Assembly: GCA_900617975.1 (NCBI GenBank)
Contig: UZAE01014632.1
Span: 1-13,064 of the forward strand
DNA: 13,064 nt
Origin: Rodentolepis nana
Taxonomy: Eukaryota > Platyhelminthes > Cestoda > Cyclophyllidea > Hymenolepididae
Direction: 5' to 3'
Part shown: piece by piece, positions 1 through 9,211 of the stretch
Numbering within the stretch: position 1 is the first letter of the stretch
Layout of the letters: every line of letters begins with the position of its first letter
Translations under genes and position numbers: made by a program
The notes under the pieces: model-generated
Seen by the model: only the letters and a program-made list of their open reading frames with translations
What the model was told of the DNA's origin: nothing
Database searches by the model: none

Positions 1-2324
1 CCCCTTCCACCCCCCCCCTCTATCGCACCGGTTAGTTTACACATTTTAAGGTTGAGGAATACAAATTGAAGTCCGCTCCTTTTAAAACAATAACTTAAAA
101 ATAAAATAACATTAAAGTCCACCGAGATTTGATGGCTGCGTCGATTAAAGGAACTAAAAAATCTTCTCGATACCTTAAGCATCTCAAAAATACTTTCCAA
201 ACGTCAATCTCTTCAATTTCCTTCCATCAATTAGGAGAGCCTTGAATGATCAATAAAGAGACTAAATAGCATATATTTATGCGGGTTATGCTTTATTGGT
301 CTTGACAATCAATCGTAGTCTGACCACTCAGTTACTTACTAGTATTTTCAAACATTGTCTCAAATTTTAAATGTTGAGATTGGGAAAAGAACAATAGTCA
401 CATATTTGAGGGTAGAGGGATAGTGATAGTAAGCTCATTTCAGTAGCAAGAAGGTAAGTAAGTGCACTTAGTGACAGTGACTCGCTTATGGAGTGCATGA
501 CGCTGTCATGGATGAAGAATGAAATTTCCTCACCCCCTAAGACAGACCCCAAGGGAGCCAGTGGGCCCTCTCGGGCATCTACCACTTAAAAGTCCGTGAA
601 GTGTTTAACATACCCATCCCTGTATTTTAATGACCAAGCTCTGTGACAGACATTTACAAATCCAAAATGAACCCATTCCATACTCCACGTTTATCACCTC
701 TATATTGTTGAGGCGAGGGTACCATCGAGGTTATTGGGCATCAGACATGGCTTGTTATGGTAGCAATCGGCAATAGGCTGGACTCGAATATTATGGCCAT
801 CGGAGAGTTTATGATCTTTTGGACTAAAACCTCGCCTTGAAATTGGAGAGAAAAAAAGGCGATACATAATCCACAAAAAGTTGGAGGGGGGCAGGATTGT
901 TGAAAGAGCAGAAACGGTTGTTGTATTCTTATTTAGATTTGCATATCTTGGAGAAATCGGTCTGAGAATTGCAGCATAGAGATCTTCTTTGAGTTCGATT
1001 TGGCAAATAATTAATTTGAGTAAATATTCAAAATTTCGAGTTCTCTATTAGAACTATAAATCAGCTTTCGAGAGCCAAGAAGGGGAAGCATCGTTAGAAG
1101 TTAATTGTGAAAGGGGGCATTTATGCCGAGAATAAAGACGTTAAGTGCTAATACATTCGTGATTCTGCAATTGTCCAGATATATGAAAAAACGCTTAACT
1201 CTCAATAACGCGCCTGTTTAAGTAAAGACAAATTTCTTCATGTTATTGAGATCGGAAACAAAGACATGTGATCAAATTGAGACAGGTTTGAGTTCAGTTA
1301 ATATTACGAACGTGTTGCTACAACTCTCATCTCAAAACAGTCTATTTACTCTTGAGTAACCATAGACTTAGATTAACAGTCCAAAAGACTCTGGATAGAG
1401 GAAGGAAGATCTCACCTCAGAACCAAGATTGGAAGTTAGAAAAGTATCACAAACGGAATTTTTCCACTTAGAATTTGTGCTCAAATACAAGCTCCCGAAT
1501 TCAAAAAGGGCTACCTGTAGTAATCATCATTCATTTCTTAATAAAAAATCAAGGCCTCCATCTTTTCCCATCACATTTCAATCATTTGATATACCCTGAA
1601 TACGGACTCTTCCACCACCCCCCGTCCCCACACTCATGACTTTTTAACTTGTCATGGGGATTGAAACAGATTTGTTTCTCAAATCACAAATCACTTCACA
1701 CAAACAGACTTGAGATTTTGCCGACCAGTTCAATAGGTCGTGCAAATCAGAAGATGTTGAAGCATCAAGTAGGACAACCGCCATCTTCTCTAAGGCGAGA
1801 GGGCACTAGGATGGCAGTTATTTGATTTGCAACACTCAGATTAGTTAAATTTCCCTAAATCTCAATTTCTCACTATTCTAACCTGATGTCCATTGGTTGC
1901 ATTTAAAAGGACTTCATAATTTAAATCTTTTCATTATGAGTTAGAAAAATAACAGACAATAATTCCCATTTTTCAGACGTTAGCACACCTGGAAATTTCT
2001 GGCAATGTGACATTTTGTGGTTGTATATTCAATGATTGTCACGATGAGTTCCAATGGTTAGTTCAACGACCTGAGATCATGTTAATAAAAAGTAGTCATT
2101 GATACGGGCCAATAAAGCAACTAAGACTTTGCTAGCTTCATTCTAGAAGTCAATCTTCTTAAGATTACTTGATAAAACGGAGATAGCAGACAGTGTTTTA
2201 CGAATAAAAGCGCTTTTCCATCCTCTTACAAACTATTTGGAATACGAAATGGTCTTGATTTCGTCTCGATGGCATATGTTGGTGAGTATAGCGCCTTATC
2301 AGTTGAAAAATCGAGTGAGTTCTT

Positions 2325-2400
2325 GCTTGTGGCGTAGTGGCCAATGTGTTCTACAGCGGTGTTTGAAATGTCTGGTTGAATGCAAGTTGGGTTTGAAATG
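2325..2400 (+). repeat. Degenerate tRNA-like (SINE-like) stretch
   Basis: tggcgtagtggc at 2330-2341 matches the RNA polymerase III A box (TRGCNNAGYNGG) at 11 of 12 positions. A B-box-like ggttgaatgc follows about 44 nt later, the tRNA spacing, with one base missing. CTTG (2326-2329) could pair with CAAG just after it. It is too degenerate to call a functional tRNA. Confidence 0.25.
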
Positions 2401-3101
2401 ATCAACTATTATGGCTCAAGTTAGTTAATAAAGAGATTGGTAAACTCTGTGAATGTTGGAGAGGTATTAAATGATTTGATACAATTTCCAATGTGACCTC
2501 TTCACTTAACTTGAGTGTTACACACTAAGAATACCTGTTTTTATATTCTAACAGGGTGCTGGAAAATAACCCGTTTTGTACACACGGCTTAACGAAATCA
2601 GAAGTTGTATAGTCATTTTAAGTGAATATCTAATGGAGTAATTACTCGCATGATTGCCATTGACTACTGTTTGCTGGTTGTATTTCGAAATGCCTTTTAA
2701 ACCTTGTCAAAACAAATTACATTGATGTCACAATGTAAAAAGTAAGTAATTAATTCAATGTTGAACTTTAAAAGTCCACTTGTTTTTAGGTCGAAATGAA
2801 AAGAAAGAACGCTCAAATTTGATTAAATGTGTAATTGTCAGTTGGCCGATGGGATAATTCACACTTCAAGTTTAATTAAATTGACTTCATTAGTGACTCT
2901 AAAGATAAAATTAAAACAATCAACAATATTTCAGTTTTCATTAGAATATCTTTGAGATTTAAACTGATGAATTTTAAGCATAGGTGAGTTCATTCAGGGA
3001 AAGGGTTGACTGAAGCTTCAGTTAATTTGTTCCTTAATTGAACTAGTCTTGAAATCGGAGAAGAATGAAGATTGTTAGTCTAATGTGAAAGGGTAAGAGC
3101 T

Positions 3102-3102
3102 N
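3102..3102. other. Ambiguous base (n)
   Basis: The only undetermined base in the window. It lies in non-coding DNA and affects no gene model. Confidence 0.99.
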
Positions 3103-3122
3103 ATCAAAACGCCTGCCATTAG

Positions 3123-3143
3123 AAATAAATAAATAAATAAATT
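3123..3143. repeat. AAAT microsatellite
   Basis: Five perfect AAAT units, slightly extended on both sides. It lies in non-coding DNA. Confidence 0.9.
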
Positions 3144-3980
3144 TATTCACAATGTAGAAAGATATTTTAACCTAACACAGTCATTATTTTAACCTCAGTT
3201 CATTTGCGAGAGGAGAGAGACAGTGAAAACAGTTTATTGGAGGAGAGGAAATGAATCACGGGAGATCATTTATCTTTAGGAGTCGAAGTCGTTCCATTTT
3301 GTCCAATTCAGAAATCAATTTCCAAGAATACTTTGGTTCTAAGGAGGTCTGAATTAGCAATAAATAGGGATTGATTGGTAACCTGTACTTTCCTAGACTT
3401 TCAATGTCATAAAACTTACCTCATTGTCTTGGTTGAATAATAACTCATATATTCTTCCTTCGTCAGCTACAATGAGAATAAATTATGATCAGATTTGAAT
3501 ATCAGTTCATTTTAATTAACCTTGAGTGGTGTCTGGTGATTGCTCTTTATCTACAACTTGCTCACAAAATTCAATTTTCAGATGAGGGAAGGAAATAGAA
3601 AGCCCACTCAATTTATCTGATTGAACAATTTGCTCAAAGCAATACTGGTATGAACTCGCTGTCAATTATGCATTGCAGTATGTAAGAGTGGCGTCTGTAT
3701 CATCAACGATCTCAATGTCTGACTACATAGTGAATGAGTGAGGCTGTCTTCCACCTGCACACAAGTTAATCTCATTTGTGTAAACGAGCCTTGACTTTCT
3801 GCGAGTATGTCTATTAAGCTACGATTCGATCTTTCCAAGGAGTGTTATCTCTGGGACTTGTGAACATTAATAAGCTTATGTCTAGATGTTTGAAATCATT
3901 CAACAAAGACGGTGAGGGATGCGTGTGGACCTTCCCTGGTATTAATTCTACTAATCTTTCTTCCTATTCATCAAGAGTTG

Positions 3981-4024
3981 TCAAAGCGAAAAGTACCAGG
4001 GGTCTGGAGTGCATTCAATAAAAA
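3981..4024 (-). CDS. KLHL exon 8: short terminal exon (tentative)
   Basis: The acceptor TTTTACTGTAG (intron 7, 4025-4437) and the phase fit exon 7. The result is SLLFGFFIECTPDPWYFSL and a TGA stop. The tail resembles the outer strands of a Kelch blade (ECTPDPWYF) but lacks the GG turn, so blade six would be truncated. Read-through of the intron, or a missed exon carrying the GG, are alternatives. Confidence 0.45.
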
Positions 4025-7000
4025 CTACAGTAAAATCAAGGTGAACATTGATTTGTCTTAAAGTGTAGACACAGATAAATTTTGTTTTAGATATTCGATG
4101 GCATTTAAATAGACTCCTTAGGAAAAATTGATTTCCGCTTTGTAATGTATGTGAAATCAAGTATGACACACGATATTTAAATTAGGAATATTAAGTTGCA
4201 TTGAGTTACTAAGGTAGAAATCATATACAAACAGCACTGTTTTTATTCCAGTTGTCAAAGCATTTCTAAACGCATTCCAGAATTTCAAAAAATCGTATTT
4301 ATGACCTCATATTTTCAAATTAATCAATTGCCTGTTTGAGAGAAGATAATCCTGTTGTTGACAACTCGTAATTTCTAACACAAGAAAATATTTCTAATTC
4401 TCTTCAAAAATATTGAATGAAATTAAAAATGACTCACAACCAAACAAAAGACTCCCATTAAAAGAGATCAACGAGAGTAGCTTAAAAGTGGGTTTAATCA
4501 CTTCGGTCCACTGGGGAGGTCCTTCAGTAAATAAGGACAACATCTCCACAGAATAAGTTGGATTTATTAATTTACTATCACCGGCGACATATACACTTCC
4601 ATTGAAAAATTCTGCGTTTGGACGTTGCCTCGAAAGAAGCATGGGAGTGATTTCACACCAACTGCCTGCATGTCCAAGAGGCGATGAAGTTGTCAAAAAG
4701 ATTTCCGCTTTGTCGATTGACTTTCCTGAATTTCCAGTTTTTGTCCACCCACCAACAACTATGTCACCAACACCGGGTATATGTGCTGCTCCTGTGGAAG
4801 ACCTAGGTGTTGGCATTGGGGGCAGTTTCCTCCACCTACATTTTGAAAATACTAAATTCTCAAGTGATATTTGCTGATTCGTTGCCTTCGACCTACAAGT
4901 TGGAGCTTGAAATCAGGCGGGGTCTAATATCCCATGCACACATGCTGGGGCACAATACTACCAGCATCTTCCTTATTTTCACATCCCAGCCTATGCTGTT
5001 TCGGTATTTGAAAGGTCTTCAATTCACAGATATGAGAACACCTTTTGTAACAAAGGCAATGCAACATGCCAACGGTTGCCAAGCAGTGTTCTATGGATAC
5101 GATATCCAACTATTTATGACGATGTATAAATTACACAATATTTTTTCAGAACACTCCAAGAATGATAAGTCACATCATATTGCATTACCAATAGCAATGA
5201 AATGAATGCAAGTCATTTTCCAACCAAAAGCAGACTAACTCACATAAATGCAGAAAATGCATTTACAAATATCTCGAAATGCATATGAACGTGATATCAG
5301 AACATGTTAATCAACCGTTATATGTACATGTTGATGGACGTAACTTCAAAAATCTTGTCAATCTGAATAAACAATCGACTGGCGATCCCATTTTTGAAAT
5401 ATCTTTAGTTTTCAGTTATAAGTGGCAGTTTGCTTCAAAAGCCACTGTATAATAAATAGATGAAATGCATTCATTTTAACTATAGCTGAGCTATGTCCAA
5501 CTGACATCAATGTCTTACAACTAATGACGATGTACCAATGAGTGAGTACTTTCAGAACTCTCAAGATGTAACAAAAGGTGAGTGAAAAGTCTCATCAGAT
5601 ATCAGTTCATTGTCAAGAGCAATCAAGTGAGTGTAAATCATTATCAGCACATAATCGGACAAACTCAGATTGATTCAGATGTCTGTAGTTGCAATCAAGG
5701 TAGGTCAGAACATCACACCAGGCAAAATGTTTTAAAATGTGTGTAAGCCGCATATATAAAATGCTTACGTGTTGGTTGCAGGTGAGAATTCCTCACAAGA
5801 GTCTAATATTTTGTCACTTTGCGAATTATGACCTCCAAAAACAAGAACTGCATGATCTCGAGCCACTGCAGAATGCCTACCTCTCCCCTCGATCATTGGT
5901 TGGAGTAAGGTCACTTCACCATTCTGTGGATTGATTCTATCCACTCTTGATGTAATCTGATCATACTCGTCATACCCACCCAGTCTATAAACACTACCTA
6001 CAAGGAGTAAAAATAGTAATTGAGTGTAAGCAATCGAAGTTAGATCCAACCATCCAAAGCAACTGTGTAGCTGCACTCTCGAAATCCGAATGGAAAAGAA
6101 ACTTTTCCTCCTCCACTAAGTTCAGAAATCGCCTCCAAAACTCCACTACATGGAGTGTCTTTACGCCCATGAAAACAGATCATCGATTTCGAGCTGCGAC
6201 GACAAAACATTGCATTATGCATTTCAAATCAAGTGTTATAGAAAAAAATGAGAGTACCTTTCCTTTTTCATTTTATTCAAATTCCTAAATGCGTCCATAA
6301 ATGTTGACCTGAAGAACCGATTATTCGATAATGGGAATGACATTTTACCTTGCACTTTCCGACAAGTTGAAATCCGATCCACTAACTGACACTTCCATTA
6401 GAACCTCTCTTGGCAATTTCTTCATGTCGATCAACTTGAGAAGAGGACGGAAATGCTTCTCGATTTTAACGTGTTCGTCATTTAAGTAGGATGCATGCAA
6501 CCATGTGCAGATTGTCTTGAATTTCAATGTTTCTATTCCATCACATATCCAGGGACTTTGCAGTAAGGTTTGAAGTTGGTCAACACCTACGTGTTGAAGG
6601 AAGGGCTGGCTGGAGGCTAATCTCTCAAAATCGCACGCAACCCTTGGTATGCACACGCCAATGAGATCATTGTTTGAAGTGACGTTTGCTGCCGACCAAA
6701 CCTTCATCAAATCAAGTCGATCAAGTCTACAAGACAATGGCCTCTTGCGCATGAGTGATGGGTGGCACGTTTTTTCATCCTTTGCCACAAACACCTATTC
6801 TATTATTCATCTTTTGCTTTTCTTTTGAACTTCACTTCACTAAAACTAACACTCTCACACACAAACACGCATTATGTTTATTTTGGTTGCAATAAACGAA
6901 CCTTGTCTTGATGAACTCCGTGGTCCAGTCAATCAGCTGTCTGCAGCCAAGATTGTGGGCCATCAGATATATCCCCAATACGTTTTCAACATTTATGATT

Positions 7001-7360
7001 ATTTCACCAGTGTAGGCGAAATCGACGGCTGCCATAACAATACTAACGAGTTGGTAATGGAATCAGGATAGATGACCTACTCATATGGAAAACGACTCCA
7101 ATTTGAGAGGTTTGAATGTTTGCTCTCTAAGATACTCTTCTTTATTCCTGGGAATTGTGCACAAAGGACAAGTTTGTGGGCAGGAATAGAAGTGCCGCCT
7201 TTGGTCTGGAATGAGAAAAGTTGTCCCTTCAACAAAAATATGTACTCACTAGTATATTCAAATCAATTAGGCTCCTTTCTTGTCGCAATAGATTGAACTT
7301 ATTTGCAAAGTTAGGTAGGAAGTCTTCATCAAAATTTAGGATCTCAGTTGTGAATTTCAT
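3981..7360 (-). CDS. Kelch-like (KLHL) protein, BTB-BACK-Kelch, eight exons
   Basis: Likely substrate adaptor of a Cullin-3 RING E3 ubiquitin ligase: in this family BTB dimerises and binds CUL3, BACK is a helical linker and the Kelch propeller recruits the target. Exons, in transcription order: 7360-7250, 7205-7081, 7042-6902, 6726-6349, 6193-6051, 5997-5769, 4835-4438, 4024-3981. They sum to 1569 nt, 522 codons plus TGA. All seven introns are GT-AG and the phases agree at every junction. BTB covers about residues 20-115 (LIDLNIL, PAHKLVL, AVDFAYTGEI), BACK about 127-250, and Kelch about 255-522 with blade motifs YRLGGYDEYD, LVFGGHN, IVVGGW and VYVAGD. The start ATG at 7358-7360 lies about 20 residues before the BTB core; upstream non-coding exons cannot be excluded. 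The protein is slightly shorter than usual for KLHL proteins (550-600) because blade six is reduced. A broken paralogue lies at 9212-11365 on the opposite strand. Family assignment is firm; the orthology group and the last exon are not. Confidence 0.88.
4438..4835 (-). CDS. KLHL exon 7: end of blade 3, blades 4 and 5
   Basis: Begins after AATGTAG. The split Thr codon (AC|G) joins to TWRKLPPMPTPRSSTGA, completing blade 3, which confirms the 933-nt intron 6. Blade 4 has DIVVGGWTKTGN and SWCEITPMLLSRQRPNAEFF. Blade 5 has NGSVYVAGD (GG replaced by GD), SVEMLSLFTEGPPQWTEV and SFNGSLLFG. A strong GTGAGT donor begins at 4437. Without splicing the frame would run 14 residues past SLLFG and stop near 4394. 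Confidence 0.88.
5010..5425 (+). repeat. Intron 6 repeat unit, copy A
   Basis: About 410 bp, matching 12251-12660 in the same orientation. Shared blocks include gtataaattacacaata, aatgaatgcaagtcatttt and cataaatgcagaaaa. Part of it also matches 5524-5690 with an offset of about 408 nt, and matches the pseudogene intron in inverted orientation (10884-10985). Just beyond its end lies a small hairpin, agtggc at 5421-5426 and gccact at 5441-5446. Confidence 0.75.
5524..5690 (+). repeat. Intron 6 repeat unit, diverged copy D
   Basis: Begins atgacgatgt like 5116-5125 and then shares tttcagaac, aagtct/aagtca, agcaat and gtaaatcat-type blocks in the same order as copy A. It resembles the pseudogene intron 6 best (caatcaagtgagtgtaa against caatcaagtgaatgtaa read on the minus strand of 10884-10985), so it is probably the ancestral intron sequence. 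Confidence 0.5.
5769..5997 (-). CDS. KLHL exon 6: Kelch blades 2 and 3
   Basis: Follows a 53-nt intron (5998-6050) ending CTCCTTGTAG. Encodes SVYRLGGYDEYDQ, RINPQNGEVTLLQPM, then HAVLVFGGHNSQSD and CEEFSPATN. This is the classic Kelch pattern of a hydrophobic stretch, GG, and a conserved aromatic or hydrophobic position before a proline-rich turn. The donor is GTAAGC at 5768. Confidence 0.9.
6051..6193 (-). CDS. KLHL exon 5: Kelch blade 1
   Basis: Follows a GTCGTCGCAG acceptor (intron 6194-6348). Encodes a degenerate first blade, ICFHGRKD then SELSGGGKVSF, with the double glycine in place. It ends ECSYTVALDG at a weak GTTGGA donor (6050). Confidence 0.85.
6349..6726 (-). CDS. KLHL exon 4: BACK domain
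   Basis: Residues 126-251. The exon opens after TCTTGTAG with LDRLDLMKVWSAAN and runs through the BACK helices: ACDFERLASSQPFL, VDQLQTLLQSPWI, FKTICTWLHAS and FRPLLKLIDMKKLPREVL. It ends SESA at the donor GTAAAA (6348). The preceding intron is 6727-6901. Confidence 0.9.
6902..7042 (-). CDS. KLHL exon 3: end of BTB
   Basis: Encodes IVMAAVDFAYTGEI, a typical BTB signature, then the helices LGIYLMAHNLGC and WTTEFIKTR. The donor GTTCGT at 6901 is weak but phase-compatible with exon 4 across a 175-nt intron. This exon is about 90% identical to the pseudogene copy, clearly more than its neighbours. Confidence 0.88.
7081..7205 (-). CDS. KLHL exon 2: BTB core
   Basis: Encodes TKGGTSIPAHKLVL and the following BTB helices (residues 38-79). 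It follows a 44-nt intron (7206-7249) with a pyrimidine-rich tract and CAG acceptor. A TAG at 7077-7079 would end the frame, but the donor GTAGGT (7080-7075) lies across it, so it is spliced out in a 38-nt intron (7043-7080). The joined frame (Asp codon GA|T, then IVMAAVDF) is exactly right for a BTB domain. Confidence 0.8.
7250..7360 (-). CDS. KLHL exon 1: start and first part of BTB
   Basis: Thirty-seven codons beginning MKFTTEIL and ending LIDLNIL, the first strand of the BTB fold. The exon ends at a strong GTGAGT donor (7249-7244), phase 0. The broken paralogue aligns from about 9212 to 9315 and has the same donor. Confidence 0.75.
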
Positions 7361-7724
7361 CGATAATACAATTATTGCAAAAAGCTGTGGTAGGTTGCGA
7401 TGAGAATGCAAAAGTTTCAGACTTTGGTGAGTATTTAAAGCAATGGAATAGCACACATACCCTTTCATAGCCAATAAAATTGTATCTAATACCCTACGGC
7501 TGGCACGTCCTTGACGTAAATTTTCTGGTATTCAAATTAGTGTGTGGTAGTTTTGAAGAAAATGGAACACAATTTGATTATGGTCACAAGGAGCGCGAAA
7601 ATGAATTGCGAAACAAATTGCTTTTTTTTGAAAAGAAATTGGCATCCAGAAGTTACATGGAACTTGGGTTTTGCATGGGAGAGGATACGATTCGGTTCAA
7701 TATATTGCAGCATGATTTCTCCTT

Positions 7725-7730
7725 TTTATT
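7725..7730 (-). terminator. Possible poly(A) signal AATAAA
   Basis: Minus-strand AATAAA 44 nt downstream of the TAA that closes the possible small gene at 7774. The spacing is reasonable, but the hexamer is common in AT-rich DNA. Confidence 0.2.
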
Positions 7731-7773
7731 TTCACTTTGCTTAAGATAATACTCTTTATGAAGATTAATTCCA

Positions 7774-8993
7774 TTAATGCAACATATCTTGTCTAATACT
7801 GATTATTGAAATCGAGTTCAATACAAGCAAAAATTTACTTGTGGTCTGTTCACAATTTGTTTGATGTCGGCAATTTGAGCACGTTTCAACCAAGTAATCA
7901 TATGCTCTCTCAAACATTATGTCTAGGTGGATTTCGATTTGGAGACTGAAGGATAAAACCAGATTTGCACAATTGAAGGGAAAAATTGATCCCACGGTAT
8001 TTCCTGCATACACTGCTTATTAGAGGACTGGCTGTGATGGTTGCAATAGCACGTGTATATATTGCATTTCAAACACTTTAATTGGGTTTTAGGAGTTTTT
8101 AATGATCAAATAATGTCTCATGAATAATTTAAGATGCTTTTATGAAAATGTTGGTGGTAGGAATACGTGAATTTATCTGCACAACAACAGAAAGAGCACT
8201 CGCTAAGGAAAGCACTCAAACATTTCGATTTGCCAAATCGACTGTTATTAAGCTGAAGCATCTCAATTTCGTGGCATCTCTTTAATATTTTCCAAAAAAG
8301 CCTATATTCTCGAGTTTCGTAAATATGTAAGCTTTTTGATTTGTTGAGCTCTAATTCCACCTAGAAACCTACCTATCCACACTAATTAAATTTATATTAA
8401 ATCTAGAATCTTCCAGAAATATATATTTAATGGAGATGAATGCACTTAAATAAATTATTATGAATGAATTTGTGATTTTACTAACAATTATTGCCAGTTC
8501 GATTTGGTACGAACTTATGTCAGATTAAGCTACCTTACTTAAAATTGCAATATTTATTCTCAAATGTACCTCACACTTATTGCTACGTACATTTGTATGA
8601 TAAAAATAAAATAACATTGACATATTTCATTGGAAACTTGTGGTAACGTTTCGTCAAGCATTTGAGTTAACCCTTCTGAACACATATTCTACTGAATTTT
8701 GTCAGACGTTTTACATTTAGTTGTAACATATTAGAACCGAAAACATGCACGAATTATGGTTTCCTAATTGATTATATCTCCGTTATAGTTTGTCGCTTTC
8801 AACAATGCTCAGTAGAGTATTTTAAATATATTCCTTTTTTAAATGTATTGAATAAAGTCTACTCAAAAATTGAATTGTAATCCCTTGTCTTTAGAGCTTC
8901 GATTGCTGTTCCGATGACCACCATATTAGGGACATAAATTTCTGCCTTGCCTACCTTCAATTTTAATTCGATTCGACGTTTCTTAAGAGACAT
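7774..8993 (-). CDS. Possible small gene of unknown family
   Basis: Tentative three-exon model. Exon a, 8993-8955, has ATG and encodes MSLKKRRIELKLK, with donor GTAGGC. Exon b, 8360-8167, opens directly after TTTCTAG and includes LHIYETREYRLFWKILKRC and EIEMLQLNNSRFG; its donor is GTATTC. Exon c, 7945-7774, follows TTTATCCTTCAG, includes IHLDIMFERAYDYLVETC and ends at TAA. Phases fit at both junctions and the total is 405 nt (134 residues). AATAAA lies 44 nt past the stop. Parts of exons b and c faintly recall leucine-rich repeats (LxxLxL followed by C), but no domain is certain. Alternatively exon a reads on unspliced to TAG at 8859-8861 as a 44-residue frame including VPNMVVIGTAIEALKTRD. 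It could be chance open frames in AT-rich DNA, or a relic. It sits upstream of the KLHL gene on the same strand. Confidence 0.25.
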
Positions 8994-9211
8994 CTTACAG
9001 ATTCTCATGTGCTATTTATTACATCACACCATATTCTGCCCTATACGAAACACCTATTTCAAATTCGTTGTGCAACCAATTATTGTGCTATTTATGGCGT
9101 TAAACCATATTGTGTTACATTCACTTCAAAAGCTAGCACACATCAAGTCGAGAAACGAGAAATTTATGAAAAAATATGAGCCAAATGCAGTGTATTTGCT
9201 AAGATTTAATT

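Larger units (their letters stand above)
1..3980. other. Gene-poor region
   Basis: No reading frame with convincing domains or splice structure on either strand. It holds C-rich tracts (1-20 and about 1612-1632), the microsatellite, the tRNA-like stretch and an inverted repeat aggcgagg/cctcgcct near 714 and 831. The 3' untranslated region of the KLHL gene probably lies in the right-hand part. A minus-strand AATAAA at 3238-3233 is one candidate poly(A) signal, but it is far from the stop. Confidence 0.6.
4836..5768 (-). other. KLHL intron 6, enlarged by internal duplication
   Basis: This intron is 933 nt; the corresponding intron of the pseudogene is about 193 nt (10832-11024). Its exon 6-proximal part (5524-5690) aligns with the pseudogene intron. 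Most of the extra length is a further copy of related sequence at 5010-5425. Both splice sites are good and the reading frame across it is exact. Confidence 0.7.

Noticed and set aside
367..585. 72-residue minus-strand open frame
   Set aside because: Low-complexity Ser/Leu content, no homology recognised, isolated.
4602..4877. 91-residue plus-strand open frame
   Set aside because: Antisense shadow of KLHL exon 7.
4807..5205. 132-residue plus-strand open frame
   Set aside because: It overlaps KLHL exon 7 antisense and the intron repeat unit; no domain, and copy B does not keep the frame.
7077..7079. In-frame TAG in BTB exon 2 of the minus-strand gene, plus an apparent frame change
   Set aside because: It lies inside a 38-nt GT-AG intron whose removal restores a perfect BTB frame; not a sign of pseudogenisation.
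7480..7749. Overlapping plus-strand open frames of 89 and 66 residues
   Set aside because: No recognisable domain in either frame and no splice or regulatory support; similarity of the first part to 12650-12810 is at DNA level only.
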